From NCBI RefSeq assembly GCF_042186555.1, contig NC_133328.1, positions 59,815,431 through 59,879,430 of the forward strand: a stretch of DNA of 64,000 bases, given 5' to 3'. Below the pieces are notes generated by a model that worked only from the letters and a program-made list of their open reading frames with translations, did not search any database and was not told the DNA's origin. Position 1 is the first letter of the stretch. The number at the start of each line of letters is the position of its first letter. A program made the position numbers and the translations under genes. The stretch is from Aquarana catesbeiana. Its lineage: Eukaryota; Chordata; Amphibia; Anura; Ranidae. Shown here piece by piece: positions 11,381 to 21,814 of the stretch.

Positions 11381-11654
11381 AGTGAAAATGTGTTGCGCTA
11401 TAATTAACCTTATAATCAATATTAAATCCAGTATACATGCTTAATAAATCAATTCCTCATAGTGATGGTGAAAATATAAAAATTAAAAAGTAAATTATAA
11501 AATATATGAGTGGAAAGAAAAGATTATGGTATGGTCAAAAAATTAGCAATCATATAACCACATAGTCATGATCATATGCTACACCAATAAATACTCCACA
11601 GATTCCCATCTGTAAATATGAATGGCTACTAAGTGGATAGCATCCAAAAAATAG

Positions 11655-11870
11655 ACTTCTCTTATAATACTGTTTGAGATTTAGAAGATGTTGTGATGGC
11701 TGTTCTTAATTGCAGGATATTGCATGCTGTAATTATATAGGCTGCTGAGTATATAAAGTCCAATAAATACCAACAATAGGTCTGTTCAAAAAACTTCCCT
11801 TATATTGCTGTTTAAGGTTTAAAAGGCGTTTTGATGACCGTTCTTAATTACAAGAAGTTACATGCAATAA
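11655..11870. repeat. Direct duplication within an A/T-rich element
   Basis: 11655-11737 (ACTTCTCTTATAATACTGTTT ... GTTCTTAATTGCAGG) is repeated at 11789-11870 (ACTTCCCTTATATTGCTGTTT ... GTTCTTAATTACAAG). It lies in the element that ends with the hammerhead-like motif at 12045-12095. Confidence 0.65.
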
Positions 11871-12044
11871 AAAAGAAAACATCATTGAACGGAGTACGGA
11901 ATACTCGAGATGATAAATCTTCAATAGATACACTCACATGAGCCGGATGGTTTGTGCATAAATTGAAACAATCAGCCGCTTGGGGTGCGGTGAGTCCTCA
12001 CACCGCTGCTATCGAGCTGTTGAAAAGCCTTGATGCTGTACGTC

Positions 12045-12095
12045 ACTGACTTGTCCTACGCGTTGCGTCACCTGACACGTGACTTTTTCAAGACC
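12045..12095 (-). ncRNA. Decayed hammerhead ribozyme-like motif, copy 3
   Basis: On the minus strand a 5-bp stem II (GTCAC with GTGAC, plus positions 12083-12079 and 12071-12067) is followed by GCAACGCGTAGG. The palindrome ACGCGT is complete; GAAA reads GCAA. The CTGATGA box is replaced by CTTGAAAAA. Stem II and stem III fit the hammerhead layout while the catalytic boxes have decayed. Confidence 0.4.
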
Positions 12096-12129
12096 CTTAT
12101 GCAGGCTTGCCCCATGCGTAAATACACCT

Positions 12130-12840
12130 ATGCGCTAGGCGTGTTTAGCATTTGAGTGGGAAGATAAAAATGAATGTTCTGGTCAATGAAATAAAAGCCC
12201 AAGCGCTTGACACTCCTAAGTGCATTTGCAAAAATGCAGCTTAGACGCTTTTTAAGCTGCTTTACTTCTTACAGAAGAGAATCGTTTACAGGAGCCCCAT
12301 TGGTCATGAGGCCTTAAAGATTTGACACTGTTCAGGGCAGCATTCTCCTGTGAGCCTCGGCAACGATATAACCCCAGGGGACTTGTCCCTGATGGGTTGA
12401 GTAATGCCAATCATTCAGCTCAGAAGAAGAACAGTGCAGGACCTCAGAGTGGTCAGTCTGCAGGGGACAACACCAGAGAGGAGGTCAGGATTGCAGCCAA
12501 AGTGGCTTTTTATTTTAAAAAAGACTGGACTTTTTTTTTTGAGTAAAGTTTGGGTTTTAAACCACAATTTATATTTCTTTGGGATTCAATTGGAGGAATC
12601 TCTATACCGGGTTCCTGGGTCTGCACACCTGCTGTGGCCATTATGAGGGCCTTCAATTCTGCCTAATAAATGTTTTCTTTATTTATAACATGGAGAATGT
12701 AACAAGAGGAGCAGGAACACAAAACACAGACAAGAACAGCCATAACTCGTAGGTGGACAGGAACCAGGAAATTAATTGGGAATTATGGCAGAAGGGTAAT
12801 GCTGTTGAAATATCGCAGACACATAGGAATGCGGGGGCTG
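12130..12840. other. Unassigned stretch
   Basis: Plus-strand frames of 74-80 aa at 12322-12646 match nothing I know. No element ends are visible. Confidence 0.3.
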
Positions 12841-12842
12841 AC

Positions 12843-13265
12843 TTAAAGTAGAACTATAGGAAAAACTATTTTTTTTATTTTGGATAGAGTAAGGGATGAC
12901 TATAACCCCTGTCAGATTTTTTTTTTGCCATTTGTGTCCCATTGCAGAGATTATACTTCACTTCCTGTCCCATATCAAAACAGGAAGTGAGAGGAAATCC
13001 CTGAAAGTTAAGGGAATTCTTTGGGGACCCCCAGGTCACCAGAACTAGTGTTCCCATTGAAAGATGTCCCATCTGTTACTTTTCTGGGGACAACCCAAAA
13101 TCTGGTATTTTCTTTTACTTTCGCTTTCAATTATAATGTAAACAGGACAAATAGAGAGGGTGAAGCTCCTTAATGGGGCACGGACAGCATTGAACACTGA
13201 CAAGCATTCTAATCTCTCTCCACTCGAACCCAAACTAAAAAAAAAAGAAGCTTTTACTTTAACCA
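12843..13265 (+). mobile_element. Miniature element family R3, copy 1
   Basis: Matches 54430-54832 in reverse: both contain ATAACCCCTGTCAGATTTTT, CACTTCCTGTCCCAT, GGGGACCCCC and TGTCC. Ends TTAAAGTAGAACTATAGG and CTTTTACTTTAA are inverted, so a TTAA-flanked miniature element is likely. Confidence 0.7.
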
Positions 13266-13599
13266 GAAAAGAGCCACTTCTAATGAATATATTACTTTTG
13301 AATGGACTACACCTTGAACAGTAGACTAAAAAAATGAACATTTTGCTGTAAAAATCTAAATTTGGAACCCATTCTGTGACCAGTCATATGAGCCAAGTGG
13401 TTTCTTTCAATGCAATAGGGTCACCTCTTATTTTGGCTCGATCCCCTAAGCCCCTTCCCCAGAGACCATGCTTGCCAATTAACTTTGTCTGCGAGTGTTT
13501 TACAAGACGGGCAAAATTTTTAAATACATTTTAACTTGATTAACAAGCGAAGTCTTGCAATACGAGTGATCCAACTTGTGAGACCCCCAAGTTGAGTGA

Positions 13600-13910
13600 C
13601 TTGTAAAATGCCGTTTTAATCATTAAGAGCAGTCTTAGTTGGCAATACTGAAGTTGCTCTGACTTTAGAAAAGGTTCCTGTACTATGTCAAGGCGATTTC
13701 TATCCAACTTGTGCCCCTAAACTTTAATAGAAGTTGACTCCAAGTCAGATCCTCATCTTAATTAATGTGATTTGGATCAAACATTACAGGAAGATTACAC
13801 AGGCATTCCCTGAATTGCTTCAAAGTCGAGCTCAAGTCGCAACGAAGTTGCCTGGCAAAGTAGAACTGTAAGTCGTGTGACTTTCAAGTCGCGGCAGTGT
13901 GAACTAAGCC
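13600..13910. repeat. Diverged copy of the miniature element at 54057
   Basis: Shares GTTGCTCTGACTTTAGAAAA, GGTTCCTGTACTA, AAGTTGACT and a right part (CAAGTCGCAACGAAGTTGCC, GTGTGAACTAAGCC) with 54057-54329. The Harbinger-like element begins immediately after it. Confidence 0.55.
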
Positions 13911-14340
13911 TAATGTCACGTACACACGATCGGAAATTCGGCCAGCAAAAGACCAATGAGAGCTTTTGGTCGTAAAATGCAATCGTGTGTATTCTCCATC
14001 TGACTTTTGCTGGCGGAATTCCCGCCAGCAAAAGAATGAGAGCAGGTTCTCAATTTTTCGGTTGGAAAAAGTTCCTATTTGAAAATGCAATCGTCTGTAC
14101 AAATTCCGACGCGCAAAATTCCTACGCGTGCTCGGAAACAATTCGACGCATGCTCGGAAGCATTGAACTTAAGTTTCTCGGCTCGTCATAGTATTGTATG
14201 TCACCGCGTTCTTGACGGTTGAAAGTTCAGAGAACTTTTGTGTGACCATGTGTATGCAAGGCAAGCTTGAGCGTAATTCCATCTGAAAAACCATCCAAGT
14301 TTTTTCCGACGGAAAATCCGCTCGTGTGTACGCGGTATTA
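13911..14340. mobile_element. Harbinger-like miniature element, 430-bp family copy 1
   Basis: Termini TAATGTCACGTACACACGATC and, reversed, TAATACCGCGTACACACGAG. The interior carries TTGCTGGCGGAATTCCCGCC, CGACGCGCAAAATTCC and TTTGTGTGACCATGTGTATG, shared with copies at 21065 and 26511. No coding capacity. Confidence 0.8.
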
Positions 14341-15230
14341 GTGTAGCAATATGTTTACATTTATGGACTATAGACTGAAGGGCCTATGAATAAATGGCTG
14401 TGGAACAAATCATCTAAGTTTCCATTATTTCTTATGGGGAAATTCACTTTGATAGACGAGTGCTTTGGATTACAAGCACGTTTCCAGAACGAATTATGCT
14501 CGAAATTCAAGGTTTTTCTTTATTGTATTCTGCCATTATTGTTTTATAACATCATAGAAGTAGGTCGTTAGAGATATGCTTGCTTTTTCTTACAATTTGC
14601 CATTGAGTATTCATTGGGGGGGGGATTGGGTGGTGGTCTGAGACCATCTTTCAGCATCCCGTGATTTGCCCATTTCATTCAGGAGTAGAGAATCCTCAGC
14701 TTTTGACACATTCCTAGACTATGACACGGACATTGACTATAGATAATACCTGCTTTGATCACCCACTCTGCTCAGGAGTGACTGGCGGACAAACGTTGGC
14801 CCTTCATTAGTCAGGGTGCTGATAGCTGACTTTCACAGCTGATCACCCAGCTGCAAATTCACAATATCTCAGCGGCACGTCAGCGAGCTGCAGGTAACAC
14901 GCTGAAAGGAAACATTGCAGAACAACAGTGCGTTACTTCTAGAATCAATAGTCTTATTTTTTCCTCAGCATTCTCAGTGTTTCTATAGCTGATTGATTTA
15001 TTGTTCACATTGTTTCCTGTAACGTTGAGCAAATACTCTGTTTTGCTCTCGATTTACTGACCGCTAGTTGAACCTTTACCGTGAAATCATGAGGTAACAC
15101 ATGACTATGGAGCACAGCAACACATTCTTTTTTGTAAAAATATTCAGTGTTGGTAAGTACAAAATGCACAACATTCCAAACAACTCAATATGAAACAGGG
15201 TTAAAGACAAGAAAATGGGACTTTCAAAAC
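14341..15230. other. Low-repeat stretch, candidate conserved noncoding DNA
   Basis: No element ends. 14640-14960 (CAGCATCCCGTGATTTGCCC ... CAGCGAGCTGCAGGTAACAC) looks single-copy and of mixed composition. No exon is recognised. Confidence 0.3.
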
Positions 15231-15705
15231 TCCCCCAAAGAAACTACAGGGTGACCGACAGGAGTCGGACGGTTTTGAAAAAAGCAGTACTCGAAATGGA
15301 TTTATTTTTACAAAAACATTTGTTACTTATTTCGTTATGAAAAATAATGTCATTTAGTCAACGACCATCCTATTGAATGCAGCTTTCAATCCTTCGTTCC
15401 AAATTGTCCATCACTCGGGCCAACAGCTGTTGATCAATCATGAGCACTTCTTGTCAGTTGGTATCCTTCAATTCATTCAAATTACGGGGTTTGTGAGTGT
15501 ACACATGTCTCTTCAGGTTTCCCAATAGGAAGTAATTACAATATGACAACCCTCCCGAGAACTGTGTTGTGACTGGGAACAGTCCCTTTTCAACCAACAT
15601 TGAATTCTTGACTAAGTAACTGCTGTGTTACTGTGATAAACTCACCACTTGGAACAAAGCTGTCGTAAGCAAATAAACAATGGTGTAACATCCACTGCTT
15701 CATTG
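15231..15705 (-). pseudogene. Internally deleted transposase relic (Tc1/mariner-like, DUF4817-type head)
   Basis: On the minus strand the N-terminal part reads MKQWMLHHCLFAYDSFVPSG then EFITVTQQLLSQEFNVG (about 15700-15590), like the first helix-turn-helix of this transposase type. After a gap it resumes with HVYTHKP and a C-terminal tail MIDQQLLARVMDNLERRIE (about 15500-15375). The central DDE domain is missing. One end, ACAGGGTGACCGACAGGAGT (15245-15264), looks terminal; the opposite end is not found. The family assignment is from memory of such tails. Confidence 0.5.
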
Positions 15706-15968
15706 TGACTGAATCGGCATTCCAGTGTGGGGGGGGGGGGCTAGCTCATCCCCCTCCCATCAGCACTTACCTGTTCTAAAAATGTCGAACTCCCATCGGT
15801 CCCTGTATAATGCCCCATGCCAGCCATTTAAATGCTTGGTTGGGCCAGAATCTTTTAGAGGTTGGTCCCTCGAGAGAAGGAAAGACTTTGTGTTAAAGTT
15901 TCTTAGAGAACTATACATTTTCTGGGCTCTATTTAACCTAACTTAAGCAACCCCTCATCTTTTCATAG

Positions 15969-17157
15969 TGTAGCGGTACCCCCGGAGGGGCTGCTGAGTA
16001 GTTCATAACAATTTGCCAATCACCCCGCTTCTGACATCCCCATCACACATATAACGTATAACACACCAACGTATAACGTATAACACACCAAACAGTCAAT
16101 AGTTAAGTTTTCTTGTGCTTTATTTACGGGGATGTTCTGAGTTATCTATGGGTAGTTATGAGATGCTCCACCAGACCCCACTTTATGAGGGTATAATCCA
16201 TAACTGTAGCCATTTTTTGGGTTACTGATCCTTACCCTTGTAGACCCCTTCTGGAATCTATTGCTTCTCTGGGCTATTCGGCCTATCCACTTTGTAAATT
16301 CCCCTGTACAGTGCTCCCAAGTTGAACAGGAGGCACTACTCTGAATAGTTCCTCTGCTTGACTGATATGATTCCTTTGGAGTATTAATTATTTAAGGTCA
16401 AAGGCCTGCACCGCCTTCTTCATGACCCACATACTAACACCCTTCAGTCTTTGAAAGTTACTGTCTGTTATTGCTTGTACTGTGTCCCGTAACCACACAG
16501 CACATTACTTCACTCGCTCCCGCACTTGCTTCTTTAAGTTTCACTGACCTGTTCTCCACAATCAACGCTCTGTGTTCTTTGGTCACAGACAGTCGATCTG
16601 CCAGTTCACTTCTTCTGCTTCACTCCTACTTCCTTTCCGCTTGCACGGTACATTCCCCGCATGGGAATACCCGGCTCTTCCCCACACTACATGCTGGCTT
16701 CTCTGTGTTTCAGGCATCCACCCCGAACCTCCCTTGAAGTCATGCTCAAGGTTCTCCTCCTCCAGGGCCCCAGGCCCTCGGCCTTTCTGGCCTCGCCCTC
16801 TCTCGAACTCCAGACTCCACCACCTCCTCCCACAGAACATGTGACCCCAGCTTATATGAGAGACCTCCTCTCGACCAAGCAAATCAATGATTGGTCAGAA
16901 CTCTCACATGAGCTCCCTGCCACTCAGTTCTCAGTCTATCCTCTGCTTTTCCAGAACAATCTCCAGTCTTAGCAGAGAAGGTATCTCTGAGCCTAAGCGT
17001 AGGTGGCCACGCCCCCGGCTATCCTAACACTCCCACTGCCGAATCAAAACAACCAGGCCTAGAAAAGAACCACAGGCCTGGCCAAATTTACCTACAGCTA
17101 AGTCCTACACTACCAAAATGCCACTATAGCACCTACCAAAATGTAGAGGGCACTACA
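15969..17157 (-). mobile_element. Solo LTR with 4-bp target duplication
   Basis: 1189 bp flanked by ATAG on both sides (15965-15968 and 17158-17161). On the minus strand it runs TGTAGTGCCCTC ... GGGTACCGCTACA, i.e. TG...CA with inverted termini, with AATAAA near plus 16122. There is no internal gag-pol sequence, so this is a recombined solo LTR. It has a short internal duplication AACGTATAACACACCAA at 16053-16092. Frames inside it (e.g. 16583-16882) are not genes. Confidence 0.8.
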
Positions 17158-17330
17158 ATAGCATTATATGGATAAGCTAACCGTGTGGGCCATGAGCTTC
17201 TCTATGCTTGTCCTCTCCTACCATTTTTTTTCTTGGGAACCCATCTTCATCTGATGTATCCCCTTCCTGCCCTCAAGCCTTCCACAACACAACATCAACC
17301 TATCTTTACTCTGTTATGCAACTACTTTTG

Positions 17331-17362
17331 CCATGATCCCCTGCAAAACACGTTGGGACAAA
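17331..17362 (+). ncRNA. Decayed hammerhead ribozyme-like motif, copy 4
   Basis: CCATGATCCCCTGCAAAACACGTTGGGAC aligns with the consensus CTGATGA ... GCGAAACGCGTTGGG in broken form. It is recognised only by comparison with the other copies. Confidence 0.3.
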
Positions 17363-17656
17363 CAGTATCTCCTGCCTTATACTCACTCCCACTTATATCA
17401 TCCAGAGAACTTTGAATTAGTACCGCTGGCACTTTGTCCACCTTTAATATATTGCTTGTATGCCTATTTTAAAAGTATTTATGAGGCTGAGCAGCCGGAG
17501 TTACATTTAGGGGCATTATTTGATATTTATTTTACATGTAATGCACAAATTATGTTTTAAACATTTACAATAGATGTTCTTGATTTTATTTATACATTGT
17601 AGTGTCTTTGGGAATATTTTAGCACATATTGAAAGTCCCATTTTCTTGTCTTTAAC

Positions 17657-17913
17657 CATAGGTGTGCGCAACCTATTGCATTAGGGTGTGCACCCCAAAG
17701 CTCAAACACACGTGTGTGTGTATGTGTCTATATATATGGCTCTGGCACATTGATCTCCCAGGACAGTGAAAGAGAAGTGTGTAAGCACTTCTCTTATGGC
17801 AGAGCTGGTAAGAAGGAGGTCTCCCCGCTGCCCACAGAGCGATAATGCTAATGCGCACTAGGTAATTAGGGTGTGCCCAGGCACACCCAGCACACCCTGT
17901 GCGCACGCCTATG
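17657..17913. mobile_element. hAT-type miniature element with 8-bp target duplication
   Basis: 257 bp flanked by TCTTTAAC (17649-17656 and 17914-17921). Ends CATAGGTGTGCGCA and, reversed, CATAGGCGTGCGCA. No transposase. Confidence 0.88.
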
Positions 17914-17921
17914 TCTTTAAC

Positions 17922-18545
17922 CCTGTTTTACATTCAATCAATCACAGCAAAGTTTGGAAATCTAGTAGGTATCCACAGACAGCCCCAGCTCCCTTCAGCC
18001 TGTCATTGAGTTGTACAGGCTGAGAACACCTGGGATCCTGAACACAGGTATCTGCAGTATACTTTTTTTCTTTTTTTTTTTTTAAATAAAATAAAAGATA
18101 CAATTACATGAGCAAAGCGCTATCCGCAATATACTTGCCACACCATGGCTAATTTAGGACGAGTGAATGAGGCCTTAGACTGGCTTACACTGCTGGCCCT
18201 TTCTCTACCAGGCTTGCTGTATGATAGTGAATGGCAGACTTGCTGCTGAAGGGATTACAGAAAATTAATAGTAGAAATAATTAATATGAAGACCAAAGTT
18301 TGCGCATATACTGTACAAGCTTCATTCAAACATTCAAAATTCACTTTGATTTTAATCAATACATAATTGAATCACATAGTGATATTTTATTTTTCTGCCC
18401 AGAATGCAGCTTTATAAATTCAAATTATCCTAAAAACTAAACCAAAAATGTGTACTAAAATGTTGAAATGTTACAATATATTAGCTTGGTCTATATCTCT
18501 GCTATCCACATATAGTTTGCCAATAATATTGGATTGTTTCTGTAA
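17922..18545. other. Unassigned A/T-rich stretch
   Basis: No element ends or exon visible. A 35-codon ATG frame at 18145-18252 (MANLGRVNEALDWLTLLALS...) was considered and not accepted as a gene. Confidence 0.3.
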
Positions 18546-18893
18546 TATAATAAAGATGTCCTTATGCTTCTATTTTCTTTTCACCATATTATTTTTGCAC
18601 TATTGGTTGTGTATTTATATTCATTCAATGAATTCAATGTACATTGATAGTATGTTTATATATGAGTGAGTGAGGGACCGTAAATTGTAAGCTCCTTGAG
18701 GGCAAGGATCAATCTGAATGTATAATAAAAATATGTAAAGCTCATAAATTGACGGCATTGTAGATGTACCAGTAATAAATAAATAAATGAATAGTAATAT
18801 AATAAATATGTCCTAATGATTCTATTTTCTTTTTGCCATATTATTTGTGCACTATTAGTTGTATATTTATATTTTATGTACATTGATAGTGGT
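18546..18893 (+). repeat. Direct repeat pair enclosing a V-SINE tail fragment
   Basis: 18546-18652 and 18795-18893 share TAATAAA.ATGTCCT, TTCTATTTTCTTTT, CCATATTATTT and TGTACATTGATAGT. Between them, 18668-18790 has the V-SINE tail signature (AAATTGTAAGCTCCTTGAGG, ATTGACGGCATTGTAGATGT, AATAAATAAATAAAT). Confidence 0.6.
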
Positions 18894-19124
18894 GCTAATA
18901 GGGTGGGGATGTAGGAAAGGGTGGTCTAGCTGGCCCCAATATCCCTAGGGGTGTTGGATGGACATGTGGCTCATTGGTATCCCTGTAGCCCTCAGTATAA
19001 ACAAGTAGGGGAGCGCTGTTCCAGAGGATGGTATATAGTCAATGATGATTAAATTCATATGAATCATGTAAACTTTATTGGCAAAGGAACAAATAGTGTG
19101 TATTGCTGCCAAGAGATACATATA

Positions 19125-20266
19125 CAGTGCCTTGCAAAAGTATTCACCCCCTTGGCTTTTTACCTATTTTGTTACATTACAGCCTTTAGTTCAATGTTTT
19201 TTTTAATCTGAATTATATGTGATGGATCAGAACACAATAGTCTAAGTTGGTGAAGTAAAATTAGAAAAATATATACATAAAACTATTTTTCAGAAATAAA
19301 AAACTGATAATTGGTATGTGTGTATGTATTCACCCCCTTTGTTATGAAGCCCATAAAAAAACTCTGGTACAACCAATTACCTTCAGAAGTCACATAATTA
19401 GAGAAATGATGTCCACCTGTGTGCAATCTAAGTGTCACATGATCTGTCATTACATATACACACCTTTTTGAAAGGCCCCAGAGGCTGCAACACCTACGCA
19501 AGAGGCACCACTAACCAATCACTGCCATGAAGACCAAGGAACTCTCTAAACAAGTAAGGGACAATGTTGTTGAGAAGTACAAGTCAGGGTTAGGTTATAA
19601 AAAAATATCCAAATCTTTGATGACCCCTAGGAGCACCATCAAATCTATCATAACCAAATGGAAAGAACATGGCACAACAGCAAACCTGCCAAGAGACGGC
19701 CGCACACCAAAACTCACTGACTGGGCAAGAAGGGCATTAATCAGAGAGGCAGCACAGAGACCTAAGGTAACCCTGGAGGAGCTGCAGAGTTCCACAGCAG
19801 AGACTTGAGTATCTGTACATACGATGACAATAAGCCGTATGCTCCATAGAGTTGAGCTTTATGGCAGAGTGGCCAGAAGAAAGCCATAACTTTCAGCAAA
19901 AAACAATGTGGGAGACTCCCAAAATGTATGGAGGAAGGTGCTCTGGTCTGATGAGACTGAAATGTAACTTTTTGGCCATCAAAGAAAATGCTATGTCTGG
20001 CGCAAACCCAACACATCACATCACCCAAAGAACACCATCCCCACAGTGAAACATGGAGGTGGCAGCATCATGCTGTGGGGATGTTTTTCAGCAGTCGGGA
20101 CTGGGAAACTGGTCAGAGTTGAGGGAAAGATGGATGGTGCTAAATACAGGGATATTCTTGAGCAAAACCTGTACCACTCTGTGTGTGATTTGAGGCTAGG
20201 ATGGAGGTTCACCTTCCAGCAGGACAATGACCCCAAACACACTGCTAAAGCAACACTTGAGTGGTT
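19125..20266 (+). mobile_element. Tc1-like transposon, second family, 3' truncated
   Basis: TA at 19123-19124 then CAGTGCCTTGCAAAAGTATTC ACCCCC; the inner direct repeat TATTCACCCCC recurs at 19327. The 3' end is missing: similarity stops after ACACTTGAGTGGTTT near 20266. This family is distinct from the 8761 family. Confidence 0.9.
19527..20266 (+). pseudogene. Tc1-like transposase, frameshifted and truncated
   Basis: The ATG at 19527 opens a 93-aa frame with a paired-type DNA-binding head (KELSKQVRDNVVEKYKSGLG, then RSTIKSIITKWKEHG), ending in a stop at 19808 after a frameshift. The catalytic part resumes with MKHGGGSIMLWGCFSAVG (20046) and FQQDNDPKHTAKAT holding the second Asp. The final Glu region is lost with the 3' end. 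Confidence 0.92.
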
Positions 20267-20637
20267 TGCAGTTGCATACTCTTTGCTATGTACAGTACAG
20301 TATATGTATTTTAGCATATGTTGAGTGGGTCCCCTTTACTCACCAGTTGTTGACTGACGTGAATTTTATTATGCATATAGGTTGTAAAGAAATGGTAGCC
20401 CATTGATCTGAGCTCCTAGGTGCCCATCCTGCCTCTTGGGTTTGACAACTGGTGAGACCACTTTTTCTTCCCTTAACCCTGCACCCTGCACCCCACAGCA
20501 TCACTATTTTTAATTGAGTGTGTAATGGTTTTCATTTTTTGATTTGCGAATAAAAATGTAATTCAAATATATTGTAATACATTGTATATTTCATAAAGAG
20601 ATCAATAATTCTCAAATATGTTTTATTTACCTTGATG

Positions 20638-20680
20638 TCTTCTGATGAAGCTCACATCCACCAAATGCGTTGAGATGTGC
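20638..20680 (+). ncRNA. Decayed hammerhead ribozyme-like motif, copy 5
   Basis: CTGATGA is intact (20642-20648). CAAATGCGT follows at 20662-20670, where GAAA has its G changed to C. T at 20671 fits the cleavage position. TCTT (20638-20641) can pair with GAGA (20672-20675) as stem I. Stem II is not well formed. Confidence 0.45.
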
Positions 20681-21064
20681 CCCCCCCAACCCCTCATCAA
20701 CATCGCACAATAGCAATTTTGACGCAAAGTCCATTGCCTCTAACATAGGCAAGAGCCCAGATATTATCTTTGATATGACTACGTTGTATATAATAACTGT
20801 ATTTAAAAAGAAAAACCAGACAATTACCAATTGCAAGTAGTGTAAGTAGCTGAATTTGACTTGACATCAGCCTCTTGCAATTCATTGTTGTGTAGAGCTC
20901 CTATTGGGAAAGGGAATAGCTGCGCAAGAAGTCAATTGGATCATGTGCTGACAAAAGACATACAGGACGAAAAAAAAAAAAAAAAGAGTCAAAGAGAGAT
21001 GACCTCATCAGTTTGCTGCTTCTTCTTCACTGTCCAGTCACAGGCTGGGAGAGGAGCAAGACCT

Positions 21065-21490
21065 GTTATTCCCTGTACACACGATAGGATTTTCCGACAA
21101 CAAATGTTGGATGTGAGCTTGTTGTCAGAAAATCCGACCGTGTGTATGCTCCATAGAACATTTGTTGGCGGAATTTCCGCCAACAAATGTTTGAGAGCAG
21201 GTTCTCAAAATTTCTGACAACAAAACTTGTTGTGGGAAATTCCGATCGTGTGTACACAATTCTGACGCACAAAAGTCCATGCATGCTAGGAATCAAGCAG
21301 AAGAGCCGCACTAGCAACTGAACTTCATTTTTCTCGGCTTGTCGTATGTGTTGTACTTCACCGTATTCTTGACGTTCGGAATTTCCGACAACATTTGTGT
21401 GACCATGTGTATGCAAGACAAGTTTGAGCCTTTGGAAAAAAATTCACGGTTTTGTTGTTGGAAAATCCTATCATGTGTACGGGGCCATAA
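21065..21490. mobile_element. Harbinger-like miniature element, 430-bp family copy 2
   Basis: Ends TTATTCCCTGTACACACGAT and, reversed, TTATGGCCCCGTACACATGA. The inside shows paired TTTGTTGGCGGAATTTCCGCC and CGATCGTGTGTACACAATTC. Same family as 13911 and 26511. No coding sequence. Confidence 0.82.
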
Positions 21491-21814
21491 GTGTTATTGC
21501 ACTTTGGCAGAGAAAAAAAAAAAATCAGGTCTCCTGCCCTACCAGGCAGGTCTGTGCTGTGTGGCAGAGCTGTGTAAATCTCAAAAGAGCATGGACATAA
21601 ATTCAAATGCTTTGGCAGGTAAAACGGCTAATTTATATGTACAGTATCTCACAAAAGTTAGTACACCCCTCACATTTTTGTAAATATTTTATTATATCTT
21701 TACATGTGAAAACACTGAAGAAATGACACTTTGCTACAATGTGAAGTAGTGAGTGTACAGCTTGTATAACAGTGTGAATTTTCTGTCCCCTCAAAATAAC
21801 TCAACACACAGCCA

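Noticed and set aside
16583..16972. Overlapping 90-103 aa frames on both strands
   Set aside because: They lie in a solo LTR; open frames on both strands reflect composition only.
18145..18252. Small ORF starting MANLGRVNEALDWLTLL
   Set aside because: Thirty-five codons, no splice or homology evidence; GAGGCCTTAGACTGGCTTACAC resembles miniature-element sequence.
20021..20317. Open frames opposite the Tc1 transposases (e.g. 98-aa minus frame)
   Set aside because: Shadow frames of the sense transposase sequence; the same antisense frames recur at every copy.
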